Below, piece after piece: positions 1-13,371 of a DNA stretch of 64,000 bases. The stretch covers positions 8,517,500 through 8,581,499 of the forward strand of contig BSQZ01000001.1 in NCBI GenBank assembly GCA_033239005.1, in the 5' to 3' direction. The stretch comes from Lamellibrachia satsuma (Eukaryota > Annelida > Polychaeta > Sabellida > Siboglinidae). Numbering within the stretch: the stretch's first letter is position 1; each line of letters opens with the position of its first letter. Made by a program: the position numbers and the translations under genes. Below the pieces are notes generated by a model. It worked only from the letters and a program-made list of their open reading frames with translations. It had not been told where the DNA came from and made no database searches.

Positions 1-3000
1 GGTGGCCAACAAACACTACAGCAGCAGCCACAGCAACAGTCCAAAAAGAATCCAAAAAAAGGTACATTTGTTTAAAGTTTCATTTTCGTTGAATCTGATT
101 AGTGATTTATAGATGCTGGGTGAAAATGATTCATCAGTTGAAATCTGTAAATGTTGAAATAATGTTCTTTCAATAACATTCAGTGGGTGAGGCTAGTTTG
201 TGTATTGCTTTCTTACATCTCTCTTTACATAGTACTACCATCTTGGTTACAGCGTTCCCCTTTTCTTATGCCAAGACTGCTTCAATGCCTCTGTTGTCTT
301 AGGTAGTCGACTTTCCTCCATCCATACCAAGTGACCTGCCCACTTCATTCTGCTTACTTTTCCTATTGTAATTGATGCCAGGGAAAATATTTTAAATTAA
401 ATAAAAAATTATTAATACTAATTACAAATCAATGTGATTATTAACATGTGGTTGTTAATGTATTGTAGAGGTTCATTTCATTTGTTTTGTTGATGAAACA
501 ATCACTGCTTTTTGTCATCATCGGGAATGTGTTTCTCAACCTTTGTATTGTGGTTGTTTGCTTTCAGAAGAGAAGGTGCACGCAGGAGGCGATGTGGGAG
601 ACCCAAGTCGTCTGAGCGCGAGCAGTAGTAGTTCATCAGACAGTGACACGAGTAGTGATAGTAGCTCGTCCAGCTCTTCCGACAGCAGTGATTCAGAATC
701 AGGTTAGGTTCTTAACCACCCGCCCTTGCCATAGCAGCGCTCATGTCAGTCCACCATGTCTCCACTTTAACGCCACATTGTTGAAGCTTAATTATCGTTG
801 TTGGTATATGTGTTTGTTTTACCACTGCTGCTGCCAATAACGTGTTGCTATGGCTTTGGCTGACACTAGTGCTGGTGCAAATTAGTTCAGTGGAAATCGT
901 GTAAAATACGGCCTTCTGAAAGCTGTCTGCAGATGTGTTTGTTATGTTTTTTATAACAACTCGACTTGTTAGGCCAGACTTGTCTGTAATGACAGGTTCA
1001 CTGTTACAGCACTGGCATGGCAACAGAAATATGTTGTATTTTAATTGCATGCTTAAGCTGAGCAAAGAGACCGCGTTTAGCAAGTGTTGCCATATCATTG
1101 TTGATATTTGACCGACTGACTAACTAATTACAATTTGTTAAATTTAGTTGCCCAAATCTGGTTATTGTTAAACAGATTGTTTAGTTGTTGCCATCTTGTT
1201 GCTGCTGGGATGCATTAGCCTGCAATAGGAGTGCATCTGAACTAATTACAGCAACGGTAATTACAAAGTTACAGTAGACTTCAAAACAAATATTTTTATA
1301 GAATTTAGTGAGGGAACCGTAATACTTTGAACTAATTTGTTGCAAGAAGAAGATTTGATGGTTATTTGGCAGAACTGGGTGACATGAAATACTGCTATTG
1401 TATCATTTCTGGTTCCTAAGTCATTCATCAGATTTGTTGCGAAGCAAACATGAAGATTCATTGTTAATTGGTAGGCATGTCATGTGCGATGTTACTTGTG
1501 TATGAGTTGACCACTGTATTGGGACATTCAACTGCTGTATACTTGTAGGTGAGCGAGAGTGCTGTTGTACATGGTTTGTAGTTAGCCAGGGTGCAGAATG
1601 TGTTGAACAGAGGCCAGCCCATTGTAGTAGGCTGGTGCAATGTGGGGGGTACCATATTTCCACTTTGCCATTTTGTAAAGTGGCTTGATCTCATAGTTTT
1701 AAGTTTGGGGCACACCATCTCAGATTTGTGGCAAGTCTGGTTTCTGTGAGGCACGTTTTTGCTTGAATGCTGTTCAGCCAATGGGAGAGGTGTCCTTTTT
1801 GGTACCTTGGCCAGTCACCTGAAGAAATCATGGCGACAGGAGACTGTTGATCATGATGTCTCTTCACTGCTGCGCCGGAGGAAATCGGGAACGCACAAGC
1901 GATGTAGATGAGATGCTGGCAGTGTCAGGCAAGCCTTCTGTCACTCCCTCTTGCTGCTGGCCTCTAAACACATTGCACTCACTGGCTATCACAACATCCC
2001 ATGTAGAGCAGGCACTTGCTTTGGTTTAGTCAGTCTTATTTCAGGCAGGATATTAACTGTGTGTGCTAAATGTGTACACGATGAAACTGGTCAGCATTGT
2101 CATGATGTATTTGAAAATGTTCGTACGCAAAATGCACGGTACTATTAAAATTATGTAAAACTTCCATTCATTGTGCAAAACGCTAGATGTACACATATTT
2201 GTTTTAATTTGTATTTTGTATATATTAGATTAGACTGGCAAGCAGTGTCTCTTTGATAGCATTTTTACTCTGAGCCATATTTATAGCAGAATGTATGTTG
2301 TCTATCATAGTGTACATAGTAAAGAGTGCGTAACTGCATAATTTTATTAGAAGTGTGTAGCTGAACTCTATCATGTACATCTGTCATCCAAATAAAACAT
2401 GAATGCCAATACACGAGTGTTGAGTGTTGACTTAGGTAGGTGGGTGGCTTCTGTTCAACATATTCGTTCTGCACTCAGGTCAGCTACATCATGTTCTTTT
2501 AGTGTGTGTGTGTGTGTGTATGTATGCATGCTTGTGATTATGTAGAGTATTCATATGGGCAGTAAGATACAGGTTTGCTGTACCATGACATGATTAGTTG
2601 AAGTAGTTCAACAAACAACACTTATTTCACTATTTCAAAACAACACCTGGAGAATTGGAATATGTACATTTCCTAAAGTAAAGAAGCTCATCTCCTGTTC
2701 AATAATTTGAGTATGTTAAAGCGAAACAAAAGTCATGGTTTTGGGGCTATGTACCTAGATTTCTGCTGCGATGTGCTAAGTGTTAACCCTAGGAATGACC
2801 AGTGATAAATTTCAACTGTGTACACAAATCAGAGTTATTCATAAGGGTGCTTTTAAAAAATCATAATAATTATCGCACAAATATGATTGAGGTATCATTT
2901 TGTTGCTAAAAAGACTACTACAGTCGCGCCTCGTTATAACGCGCCCTGTTATTACGCGGATTCGGATATAACGCGGTCGGTCGTGGACCCTGAATTTCTG

Positions 3001-6000
3001 CCGCCAGGGGAAAATATCAAATGGGCCCGCTTAAACCTACTTAGAATTGCTTTGACAATTCTCAAGAAACATTAGGTGAACAGTGTCAATGAACGAGTAT
3101 CAACGTGTTGTTTGTTTTGCGCTGCCGCCGACATCAGTCGCTGGCTTCGCTTCGACGGTTTGTAAATTGCAATCGAGATTCACAAATATGCCTCGCGTAA
3201 GAATCAGATCAACCGTTTTAAATGCATTTAACATGCAGTACCAATATAACACTTGGGTGAAATTACATGCTTCCGTTACATTGTAAATTTAATCGTTTTC
3301 GCGACGCGAAACCAACATGCCAAATTCCTAACCCAAGGCGCTACCGGTGGCGAAAATACGAATTCGTCATCCGCATATGAAATGATGAATCGATGTTAAG
3401 TGGTGCGTAATAAATTTATGCTTCGGTCGAGATCGGTTGAAAGACGAAGTGAAACAATTATTAATTCTACATATTGTCTTTGTCTGTGTTTTATCAGCTT
3501 GCATACTACGTTTGTCAAATCATATACGTTTTCGGCCGCTCAGGTCCAGGTTATTATTTTCGATTCGTAGGCCTGTTGGTCCAGTACATCGTCATCGTAG
3601 TAGATCTATTCCATACATACATGTGTTTTATTCAGTTCAAGAGTCAAGCGAGTGTGACATTTAAAAATAATACACGTTGATGCTAGTATACGCGTTTAAT
3701 AAGTTCCATAAACTGCATATTGCCGTATAAGACAATGCTGCAAGCACACGGGGCTTCGACAGGGTTCATGGACTTGGTGCAGCGGGCGGCGGTCGCTGTT
3801 GTTTAGTAGCTCCCTGGTGGCAGATATGAGAATACCTAACGCGCCTCGCTTACAATGCGGTCCAAAGTCGTGGACCCCGACTACCGCGTTATAACGAGGC
3901 GCGACTGTAAAATAAAATGATAAAAACAACAGCACATAATCTTATCAGGGGATATTACTCTGAATTTTATCAAAAAGAGAAAGCAAACATTTTAATTTTC
4001 ACCCTGCTAGTAGATAATAACCGAGTGGCTGTATGTCCAATTGGGAAAATGTAGCCATACATCTTAGCTACAAAATAAAAAAATTATAAAATGTGAACTT
4101 TTATTTTTTATGATTTTGTCCAACATAAAAAAATATGGACACCAACTATGTGACACGTTTTGTAGGCTAGATCGTCATTAGCTGTCTGACTATGCACATG
4201 AATACATATGAATCAGAACGAAGAGTGATTCAGCTATCCGATGATACATGACCTAAATTTCTGTCCGGCACTTCATTATTTTTTCTATGTGTGTAGAAAT
4301 AAATAATAAATTAACATTTTGACCAACTTATACTGAAATATCATTACTCATTGTTGTAAAAAATACGGGGTATGATAAAAATGTTGCTGCTGAAGTAGCT
4401 GTTACTACGTTAGATATTTATGCATGGGACCCATTTTTTTGTGGCTATTTTATAGAGATAAACGAAAATGTCTGCTAAGTTTTTCTGGAGTAATATTACT
4501 CCTCATGGGTCAAATATTGAATATTGTTGAAATTGAGCTAAAATGTGTTTTTTCCTGGATTTAATAAATTACATAAAATCATTAATTTGACTATTTTTGT
4601 TAGGCAAGTTTGACGTTATGCTTTATATAATATGAACATATAAAATTTCAATATTTCTGCAAGTTTTATATTTGAATAGTAGATAAATCTTCGTTATTAC
4701 TGATTGTGATCAGAGTACTGTATTTTGCTGGTGACATAGCTGTTACTATGTCGGATATTTCAAAAACTTGCATGCCCCCCCCACTTTTCCCATTACTTTT
4801 ATTTCAGAATAATCGCCTACCTTAAGTTCATTAGCTGAGAACAAAGGGTCGGCAGGTATACACCGAAGCAATGCAAACTCAGTCAAAAGAGCTGCTAAAT
4901 CAGGGCGGGAGTAGTTTAGTAAACAAAGGCCAAAATATGTTGTAAATAAGTTTAGATGCAAACAGTATGGCCATATCCTGTTGGAAAGTAGTGGACTAGA
5001 TGTTTACAAATAGATTTTCTGCAAGCACTCGTAGTGTTTGTGTTATCAAACAGTATAATACAGCCTAGGAAATATAGATTGCTGCGTGTTCAACAAGGTT
5101 TCTAGCAAACCACTGGCGTGATAGTCTTGATTATAGGTGGATAGGCCCAAAACGTAAGTGGTAATCGTGAATGAGCTCTAGCTCAGCATTGTGGGTCATG
5201 ATCTCCAGCAAATATAAATGGCTGTGATTTAAAAACAAATTATGTCTTTCAAAAAATATATTCTGTATATCTCAAACCAGATGCAGATTTATCTGTCCGA
5301 CAGCTTGTTGGACAATTCTTGTTATTGTAAACAAACATCTACATCCTGAGTTATAGTTCTGTTGTATGTAGTTATGCATTTGAAACATCAACAAATAATG
5401 TAATGGACAACATTAGATATTTCACTATATTGCTGACTTGACGAACTACAGTAGTGAAATTCAGACAAAGTATGAAGTTGACATTGTAAAGTTTGGGGAA
5501 ATCTAGCTCTCACACACTTTAAAGAGGTATATGGCACCATGATTTATTATGTATTTTAGATTCACTTTGGACCAAATGATGGACAGTAATTGGTTGCTCC
5601 AAAGTGTCATGGACGTCATTAGGCATGTTCAGTGTTTGGAGCAGCATTAGTTGTACGGCTAACAGAGATGCTGGCACAAGTAGCACTGCGGGGAAGAGTT
5701 GCTGGGCATGTCCTGCTGTCACCTGTGTGGATGAGATTGCCTAGAGTGCCATTGCAGCCGTATATGGCACATTTTTTAAAACAGAATGTTTTAAACGGAA
5801 AATTCCCTCTTAAAAACTTGTTCAGAAAACTGTTCAAGTCACATTTCTGACTGGTTTATGTTTCACTTACTTTGCAAAGGATGTGTGCATTTAGATCAAT
5901 ACAAGTACATGTGGTATACAATACAACAGTTGATTGTTTATACTGAATACATGTGTGAGCTTGGCCTAACTTCCAAGATTTCTAATCAAATTGAATCAGT

Positions 6001-9000
6001 TGTTGAAAATTCTAACAAACTTCAATCATAAGTCTAGAATTCAAACTTCTCCATATTTACCTGATGAACTTGTCATATGATTAGCAGAAACTGTCAGTGT
6101 CAGAAATGTTTTGCATACCAACACCTGTGCATCACATGCAGCAGTTCATTACACAATCAAGTTTTGTACATCCAGTCGCATTATACAGCCTGGACGTGTA
6201 AGTATTTGGTAACTGCTGGATAATACCCAGTATTCTAATACTAAAACATCAGTTGTATGGATAAATATAACATTGTGTCTTTCCGTGATCCTTGTATATT
6301 AAATCAGTGTCACGACAGCTTCAACCTTTCTGTCTTCCTAATAGTTTAATGGGTCTGGAATGAATGCATGCATTGAATTAAGGCCATCTCAGAACATTAA
6401 ACAAATCATCATTGCCATAAGCTTTATAATTTTAATCTGTAATACAAAAATCTACGTATAAGGGGGTATTTGAAATGAAGTTTCATCTGATCTGATCCAA
6501 CTAACTTGGACAAAAGGTTTCCTGCAGGTTGCATACATACTGTCGTCATGGTAAATTGGGTTTTTTTTTCAGAGCAAAAATCCAAAACATCGAAGGCAAA
6601 TAAGGAGAAACAAGTAAGTGTGGACAGTATATCATCATAATGTATATTAAATTTAGATAAAAATGGTCACACACATACATTTATATACAGTATTAATGAT
6701 GAGTTGGAAACAAGGAGAGTTGAAGTTTAAAGTTATGTTTACTCCTCCCAGTGCATTCCATTACTAAATATTGCAACAAGTTCTTTTAATTGTGCTGTAG
6801 TTAAAGGTACATTGTTGCTGGTGGTTTGTTAATTGTATTACAAGATAATGGTATTAATAAACAATACAACATTAATCAAGATAATTATTAAAATTGAAAA
6901 TACTACCGTAACATACAACAAATTTCATAACTGCATTATTGTCATATATCTCTCAATAATAAATTTGTACCTTTCTTGAACGTAAAATTATTTTGACACT
7001 TTCTTAGGCATGCAGATAAACTATTCCACAATTTGACTCCAACTGTAGTCATACACATAGCCATAGCCTTCAGTGAACATACATTTAAAAAATGTATCTC
7101 TGTCTTGTAACATGACAACATTTGTCTCTCGAATGAAAAAGTTTCGGTATGTTTTTCAGAAGTAAATTGTATTTCGCCTTGTACATTGTGATAACCGTCT
7201 TATACTCAATGTAATAAAAAAACTTAACATTAAGTTTAATAAACAAGTTGTTGGTATGGTCTTGAGCTTTTGTTCCATATATAATTCACATAACTCTTTT
7301 TTTGTAAACAAAATGGTTAGCTGAAACTAGACCTTTTTAACCGTCAGCTAAATATGTACAGTGGAACCCTCAAAGTAGCTACCCTGTAGCACTGTCTGTT
7401 TATCCCACATCTGTATATCTAACCAGCATCTATAATTCAGCATCATCCACTTTATCTCAAGTCACTTGGGTGGCTGCGATAAAGTTTTGGATTAATGCGT
7501 TAAATGTAACTTAATTGTAATAAACAAAGTTACGGGATGGGAATCTAACATAGATTTTGCTAACATTTTCTGGATAGATTGTGAAGAAAAAGCCTCAACT
7601 GAAGATTGCTGCTGTCAAGGAACCTGTGATGCCACCTCTGTCAGTGGTCACCACGGCAACCAACATCACTGCGAACAGCATGCCGGTATTGACATCAGAG
7701 ATCAAAGATGACTTGGACACAACCATGGAGATTGACGTCACTGAAGATACAATGTCATCCCCTCTCAGTGCCCCCTCCGTACCCTCGGTGAGGTCAGGGG
7801 GTCATGTGTTGCCGCAGCAACCGAGTCGACCCAGTACATTGGCAACAGCCAAACCACAGCCAAAAGCAACAAGTAAGTTATCTTTGTACACATATTACTT
7901 CAGTTGAAGCCAATCGCAAGTCAGGTTCGTTGATGTTCAGAACTGTAGTGTCGATTTAATAAAAAAAAGTGCGTTCTTTTGTTGAAATCATCGAAAGAAT
8001 TTACTTTGATAGTTAGATCTGTTAACGTGCGAAAGTATAAATAGCCGTATGTTATGGTAGAAAGAGCTGGACTAATTTTGCATGGACTTGATAACAAATA
8101 ATTTAATAGTTTGCCTGATGATTTCACCAAAACCAAATGAAATTTTTTTGTAAACTAGCTAGCGTGTCCTAGTGGATACTAGGTAGGTTTTATTTGTTCT
8201 GATGATTTCACCAAAACCAAATGAAATTTTTATGTAAACTAGCTACCGTGTTGTAGTGGATGCTACGTAGGTTTTATTTGCTGTGAAATAATTATAAAAC
8301 GAGACGAGCATAATATAGAATTGCGTAGGCAATTTGAACGAAGCTGTTGCCTAAAGTTATGCACCTTTATCTATATTCTGTGTTCCTAAACTTGACACAA
8401 AATTGGGTTGATATGTCCAGCTGAACATGTTTAATGATGTGTTCTTTATGGAACCATAAACCCTCACTTGATGTTGCCATCTTTCAGTTCCTCCGCCAAA
8501 CAGTGCGTTGGGTGCTCTGCTCACCCAGCCGAGTGTTGCCATGACACCCCTGTCACCCCGCCCGACACACCCCGTGGTGCACGCACCACACCCCAATGTG
8601 GCTGCACTGCCAAAGCCAACGCCCCCGCAGATGAAGCCTCACTCGCCTGTCGTTGTGCCTCCTTCCATTACGGCCGTTGACCGACCTAAGGACATAGTGA
8701 CCACTCACCTCGCCACGCCAGCGGTCATGAGCGACGAGTCGAACAGTCCCAAAGTTGTACCAAAACCAGCTCCACCTGGTGCTACATTTTGTAAGTACCT
8801 GGCTGTTTTATTCAGGAGCAATTATAGCAATCAAGAATAGTGGGAAGTTTGGCATAGGTCAGTTATAAACAAGACTACTGTAAATTTAGATTAAGGGTTA
8901 GATGAAGAGTTTGTTCTGTAGTAGATTGTTATTACTATGAATAATAGATTGGATACTATGACAAGCAGATTGTCCTGCAGCTATGCCTTACACATGTGTT

Positions 9001-12000
9001 GTACTTGCTGGAATATTCATGTTAGATCCTTAAATCATGACAGATATTTGGGTCATGGTGGATACTTGATGTTAGATTGTTGGATCAAGTCAGATACTTG
9101 GATGATGTTGGATCATGTCCGACACTTAGATCAAGTCAGTGAAGGTTTCCACAATGTGTTTAATGACAAGATGAACAACAGTAACATGCAATAGGTTAAC
9201 TCTTACTGTTTGCTTACTTCCGTAGCCTCCAGCGGCGTTGGTGTAGCGTTTGGTGTCAACACGGCGGGTTCGGCCAGCAGCGACAGTGTGAAAACATTTA
9301 ACACAAAAGGGCCACAGAAAAAGGTATAAATGGGTGGGAAGAGAGAAACTAGTAACACAACGCAGGCCCGAGCCTAGTCTGAATGTATTTTAGGTGTCTG
9401 TTTATTTAGTGTGTTCAAATTATGTCAGCCACTCAAGGATATAAATTCCAGAACATGCTTAACTGATGGACATGATGCCATGCATTGATATATATATATA
9501 TATATTTGCCATCTAGCGATTATGAATGTGTTATTGCGGGTAGCCTATATTCCTCTTCAACAATTCAAATCGATATTTTGAGCACTTGTACTGGATTTTG
9601 TATTTATCACACTGTAAAATGTCCACTATAAATGTACAAGTTGATGTTACAGTAATAAACACGGTGAACAGTAGTTAAAATGTCAGTAAGGTCAATGATG
9701 TAACATGGAATTGGCTTAATCAAGAAAGTTGTAAGTGAAATGTAAAAAGTCAAAGCAATTTGTATTGCATAACAAATTTGTAGTTTGAAAAGTGTTATTT
9801 GTACTGTGTACTGATACTATGAGTACTTTTTGTTGACACATGGTGTAGTGCAACAGAATATGTAACGGTTTGGAAGTTCTTGCTGCAAGCATTTATTTAA
9901 GTCTGAAGAGTTTTCAAGTGTTTGTTTCTCTTCTCTTTAGGATGTGAAAATTAAGAATGTAGGGTCGTGGTCAAACTTGGCCAACATGACGAAGACTCCA
10001 AGTTCAAAGAGCAAGGTGTCATCAGCCATGCAGAGCTTCGAGTTGTTCCGTAAACAGGCGAAGGAGAAAGAGGAACGGGTCAGTGTTACTGCACTGTTGT
10101 AAAATAAAGACTAATGTTGTTACATATATGTAAGATAAAGATTAATTTTGTAACATATCTGTAGTATAAAAACTGATGTAATAACATATGCAACATAAAG
10201 TCTAATGTTGTAACATAATATGTAGTGTAAAGACTAATGTTGTAACATGCCTGGAACATTCAGATTATCATTCAGCTTTGGTTGCACTCTTACATTAGCA
10301 TTGATCAGTTGAAATCAGCTACCATTAGAATTGAATTAAAATTGTCTTGAAACATGGCATTTTCGCCTCAGTGGACACATTTAAAAGTGGATATCTGGGT
10401 CAGATGACCTGGATTGTTTCAACTGTGATGATGTTACTGAATGTATGATTGTGGTAAAGTGTTAAGCATGTGGACAGTTGACAATGTGACACCCCTCTGA
10501 CCCCTGTGTGTGTGTGACAGGAGCGCGCCCAGAAGGAGCAGGCAGCTTTCAAGCGTCAGCAGCAGGAGCGAGTCTACAAGCAGCGCCTGCAGATAGAACA
10601 GGACCGACTCAGGTACCAGCATCGCTCTTCCAACCAACACAGCTCACTTGTACAGTACAGTCTTGTAGTCTTGATGAGCAAGCATATAATCATAAAAGCT
10701 TGCAAGCACAAATGGCACTATTGTCGGTGCATCTACTACCCCGGTAGTCCTATATTTTGAATGAAAACGCACACAATTCATCATTTGATGCTAACATTGT
10801 TTATTTGTAGTGGTCTTATTTGTTTGAGCAAGACTATAATTAGTAGGCACATCCAGTAGGCCTATATGAAGGTTTCCATTACTGTTAACACAATGCCCCT
10901 TTCAAAGTCATCACATCTTTGTTCACATTATTTACCAATCAACAGATTGCTTCTATATGAAGGTAAAATTGTTACATTTTCTTTTTTATTATCCAGTTTG
11001 AATTATTTCAGGGAATGCCAGGGAATTTTGCCTTTCTGAATAAAGTAGGAATTATAATGATTTCTTAAAATGTCAAGTGCATTCTCAAGGCCATGTCAAT
11101 TTTCTGGGATTCGTTTTTAATTTCCAACGATCTTGTACAAAATGCCATTTTAAAACATTAATTTGAATTTGAGGTAAACGATGAATTGGATGGCTGTAGG
11201 GTAGATTGAATTGGATGTCTGTAGGGTAGATTGAATTGGATGTCTGTAGGGTAGATTGAATTGGATGGTTGTAGGGTAGATTGAATTGGATGGCTGTAGG
11301 GTAGATTGAATTGGATGTCTGTAGGGTAGATTGAATTGGATGTCTGTAGGGTGGATTGAATTGGAAGCTGGGGAGCCATTGGAAAAGAAAGACTTATTTT
11401 GGTCCTTGTCAATAATGATTTCATTCCTTCCCCTGCAGGGAACGGGAAGAAGAGGAGGCTTTGGAGCGGGCGCGGAAGGCCCAGAGCGGTGATTTGAAGC
11501 CACAGCCGCCCCACGCCTCCCCTCCCCTCGGTGGCTCCCCACAGTCTCCTGCCATGTCCTCCCAGCAGGAGGCCGCCCAGAAGGAGCGTCAGAGGCAGCG
11601 TGAACAGGAGCGGCGACGACGGGCAGCGGTTAGTACAAGTTGTATGTCAACAGGCTCACTGTCAATGCCTCGTTAGACTGATGACATTTCTGTAGGACAC
11701 CTTTGTGGTTTTGCTTGGTTTAGTTGGCATGTTGGCTGGTCATCCACGTCACATGACTGTCACAAGATATCAAGTGTGGTGGTTGTGCCACAGTTATTAT
11801 ATCAAATGATACATTTGCGAATTGCAGTCTTTTGGACTAAAAAAGACTTACACGGGGATGCAGATCGCAAATGTAGCTATTTATTTCACACCCCTAATGA
11901 TTTTAGCTAATTCTAAATTTGTCACAGTTGGTTGTCATTCGGTTTTAAGTCAGTTGAAATGCTTGTCTGCCTTTTCGTATGCAATGATGTAGTAGTTATG

Positions 12001-12246
12001 TCGTCATCGCATGTAAGTTAATCAGCTATTTAGTACACGGTGACCTCTCCAAGACGTAGATAACTAGTTCTGTCGTAATTAAATCATAACTGCCCCCGTG
12101 TATTGGATAGAGCATATTGAATGTGTGTGTAATAATATTGAATATCTTGCCCATCATTACTATAACACCACCATTTACAGATGGCCAACCAGATTGACAT
12201 GAACGCTCAGAGTGAACTGATGGCATCCTTCGAAGAGATGTTATAA
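1..12246 (+). CDS. BRD4: BRD4-like BET family protein, C-terminal half (5' end outside window)
   Basis: Ten exons are seen: 1-61, 568-702, 6573-6613, 7578-7872, 8488-8790, 9226-9323, 9941-10078, 10521-10612, 11439-11628 and 12181-12246 (stop TAA 12244-12246). All junctions are GT-AG and phases join without a break, giving 472 residues. In order they encode a Gln/Lys stretch, a Ser/Asp-rich acidic block (like the region after the ET domain), a Pro-rich linker with LPQQPSRPS as in vertebrate BRD4, the conserved KIKNVGSWSNL and FELFRKQAKEKEER segments, a charged Arg/Glu/Gln coiled region, and the terminal IDMNAQSELMASFEEML. That last motif matches the P-TEFb-interacting end of long BRD4, which recruits CDK9/cyclin T to promote elongation from acetylated chromatin. 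Both bromodomains and the ET domain must lie upstream. An unduplicated invertebrate BET gene would be equally related to BRD2, BRD3 and BRDT, but the long C terminus is the BRD4 form. Confidence 0.93.
703..6572 (+). other. BRD4-like intron (5.9 kb)
   Basis: Non-coding stretch between the Ser-rich exon and the small exon at 6573. It holds the inverted-repeat element at 2921-3907 and otherwise AT-rich sequence. Open frames here are short and match nothing I recognise. A short CG-containing tract at about 1828-1930 has intact-looking splice-like borders but stops in the frame I tried. Confidence 0.7.
2921..3907. mobile_element. Non-autonomous TA-flanked DNA transposon (Tc1/mariner or pogo/Tigger-like MITE)
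   Basis: The ends are perfect inverted repeats of 23 bp beginning CAGTCGCGCCTCGTTATAAC, at 2921-2943 and 3885-3907. They are flanked by TA on both sides (2919-2920, 3908-3909), the target duplication of Tc1/mariner/pogo superfamily elements. Just inside, both ends carry a GTCGTGGACCC-type motif in opposite orientation, so similarity goes beyond the terminal 23 bp. The 987-bp interior has no transposase. It is unusually rich in CpG compared with the surrounding intron. Confidence 0.85.
7919..8400. repeat. Dispersed repeat family, copy 1, with internal 83-bp duplication
   Basis: The segment begins TCAGGTTCGTTGATGTTCAG, which recurs in similar form at 21014. It contains the GCGAAAGTATAAATAGCC-type block also seen at 21140 and 45900. 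Two neighbouring copies of an approximately 83-bp stretch start at 8115 and 8199 (each GATGATTTCACCAAAACCAA). The right part resembles 46280-46370 and 24105-24160. No coding capacity is seen, so this is probably a non-autonomous mobile element of unknown class. Confidence 0.55.
10085..10250. repeat. Degenerate tandem repeat (about 37 bp)
   Basis: Just inside the intron after the exon ending at 10078, about four imperfect copies of a unit with TAAAGACTAATGTTGTAACA are seen. The array starts close to the donor but does not include it. Confidence 0.55.
11183..11370. repeat. 25-bp minisatellite in a BRD4-like intron
   Basis: About seven near-identical 25-bp units centred on GAATTGGATGTCTGTAGGGT, ending about 70 bp before the splice acceptor at 11437-11438. 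Reading frames through it on the minus strand are repeat artefacts. Confidence 0.9.
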
Positions 12247-13371
12247 CCAGACTGCGGCGACGCCAACAGAACCGCGTGTCAGCGACATGTAAAGTGGTGT
12301 CACCACTGTGTCACCGCATTATCGGTGTACATTGAGTGATGCAGAATGATGAAGTTGACGTGGGATTGGTTGCGACGTCGTCGCTGAAAGCTTCAGACGA
12401 GTATTAGGATTTTGTAGTTAACTGAGATGGTGACAATGATAGCAAATTTAGAGTGTTGCCAACTGTTGGCGATGAGATAAGGGTAGCAAATAATTGCTGC
12501 TGATCGATGGCACGTCATAGTGTACATTTCCTTTCCAACTTATTGTTGCCCATTGTTATTTATATAATTCGGCAACTGTTGCATCGCCCTTGGCAAGGCT
12601 GTTTTAGGAACTGATGCATGCTTGGCGCTAGGTTTAATTTGATCTTTCGCACAAAGAACTGTTGTGATACACTGCAGGCCATTACAACATTGCAGGCCAT
12701 TACAACATTGCACAGCTGCTGCAGTCACTGGTTCCTTGTGATCCTGGGTGGGTGGCCACCACAGATCTGGCTCGGTCACGTCTGTGACGTTAGTATTTAT
12801 TGTTGACATCCTGCTCTAAATGTGTGCATCAGAGCAAACAAAAACAAGTAAATATGGTTTGGTAGCAAGAGGCTGTCCATGGGTTGTTTGTGTCATACCT
12901 CCTTTTGATGTATGCAGACAAATCACTACACTGCTGCATGTAGATGTCACTTAGCATTGGACACTTCACATAAAACGTAGATGTCACTTAGCATTGGACA
13001 CTTCACATAAAATGTATGAAGCATTTAAGTGGCACATTGTCACGTGTATGATCGTTTTACCTGCTGACACACAATGGTTGGTTCGTGGACATGTTGATAT
13101 TTGGTATGTGTCAAGATCTACTCAACAGGGATCTGCAACTAGTAGATGATGAGTGGTGTGTGTGTGCGTGCGTGCGTGTGTGTCTGGAAGAGTGATTGTA
13201 GATGAGATGTATGTGTGCAGTGACAACACGAGCTAGGTAGTCAGTGCTGTTGTGAAACTTGTAATATATAAAATAGAATATAATGCGACTGGCCGTGTGT
13301 GAATGTGATGACACTTGTGAATGACTAAAGCGTGTCAGGATGCTTCTAAGTCAATTAATAATCAATTAATT
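12247..13371. other. BRD4-like 3' untranslated region and flank
   Basis: Non-coding sequence after the stop codon. It has two small duplications: GCAGGCCATTACAACATT twice at about 12674-12711, and a 37-bp stretch twice at about 12940-13014. No definite polyadenylation site can be chosen by eye. Confidence 0.6.

Noticed and set aside
643..840. Plus-strand ORF after the Ser-rich BRD4-like exon
   Set aside because: It is in another frame and crosses the donor at 703; the exon frame is fixed by phase and composition.
11150..11542. Minus-strand ORFs of 118-130 codons
   Set aside because: Shadow of the 25-bp minisatellite and of the BRD4-like exon on the opposite strand.
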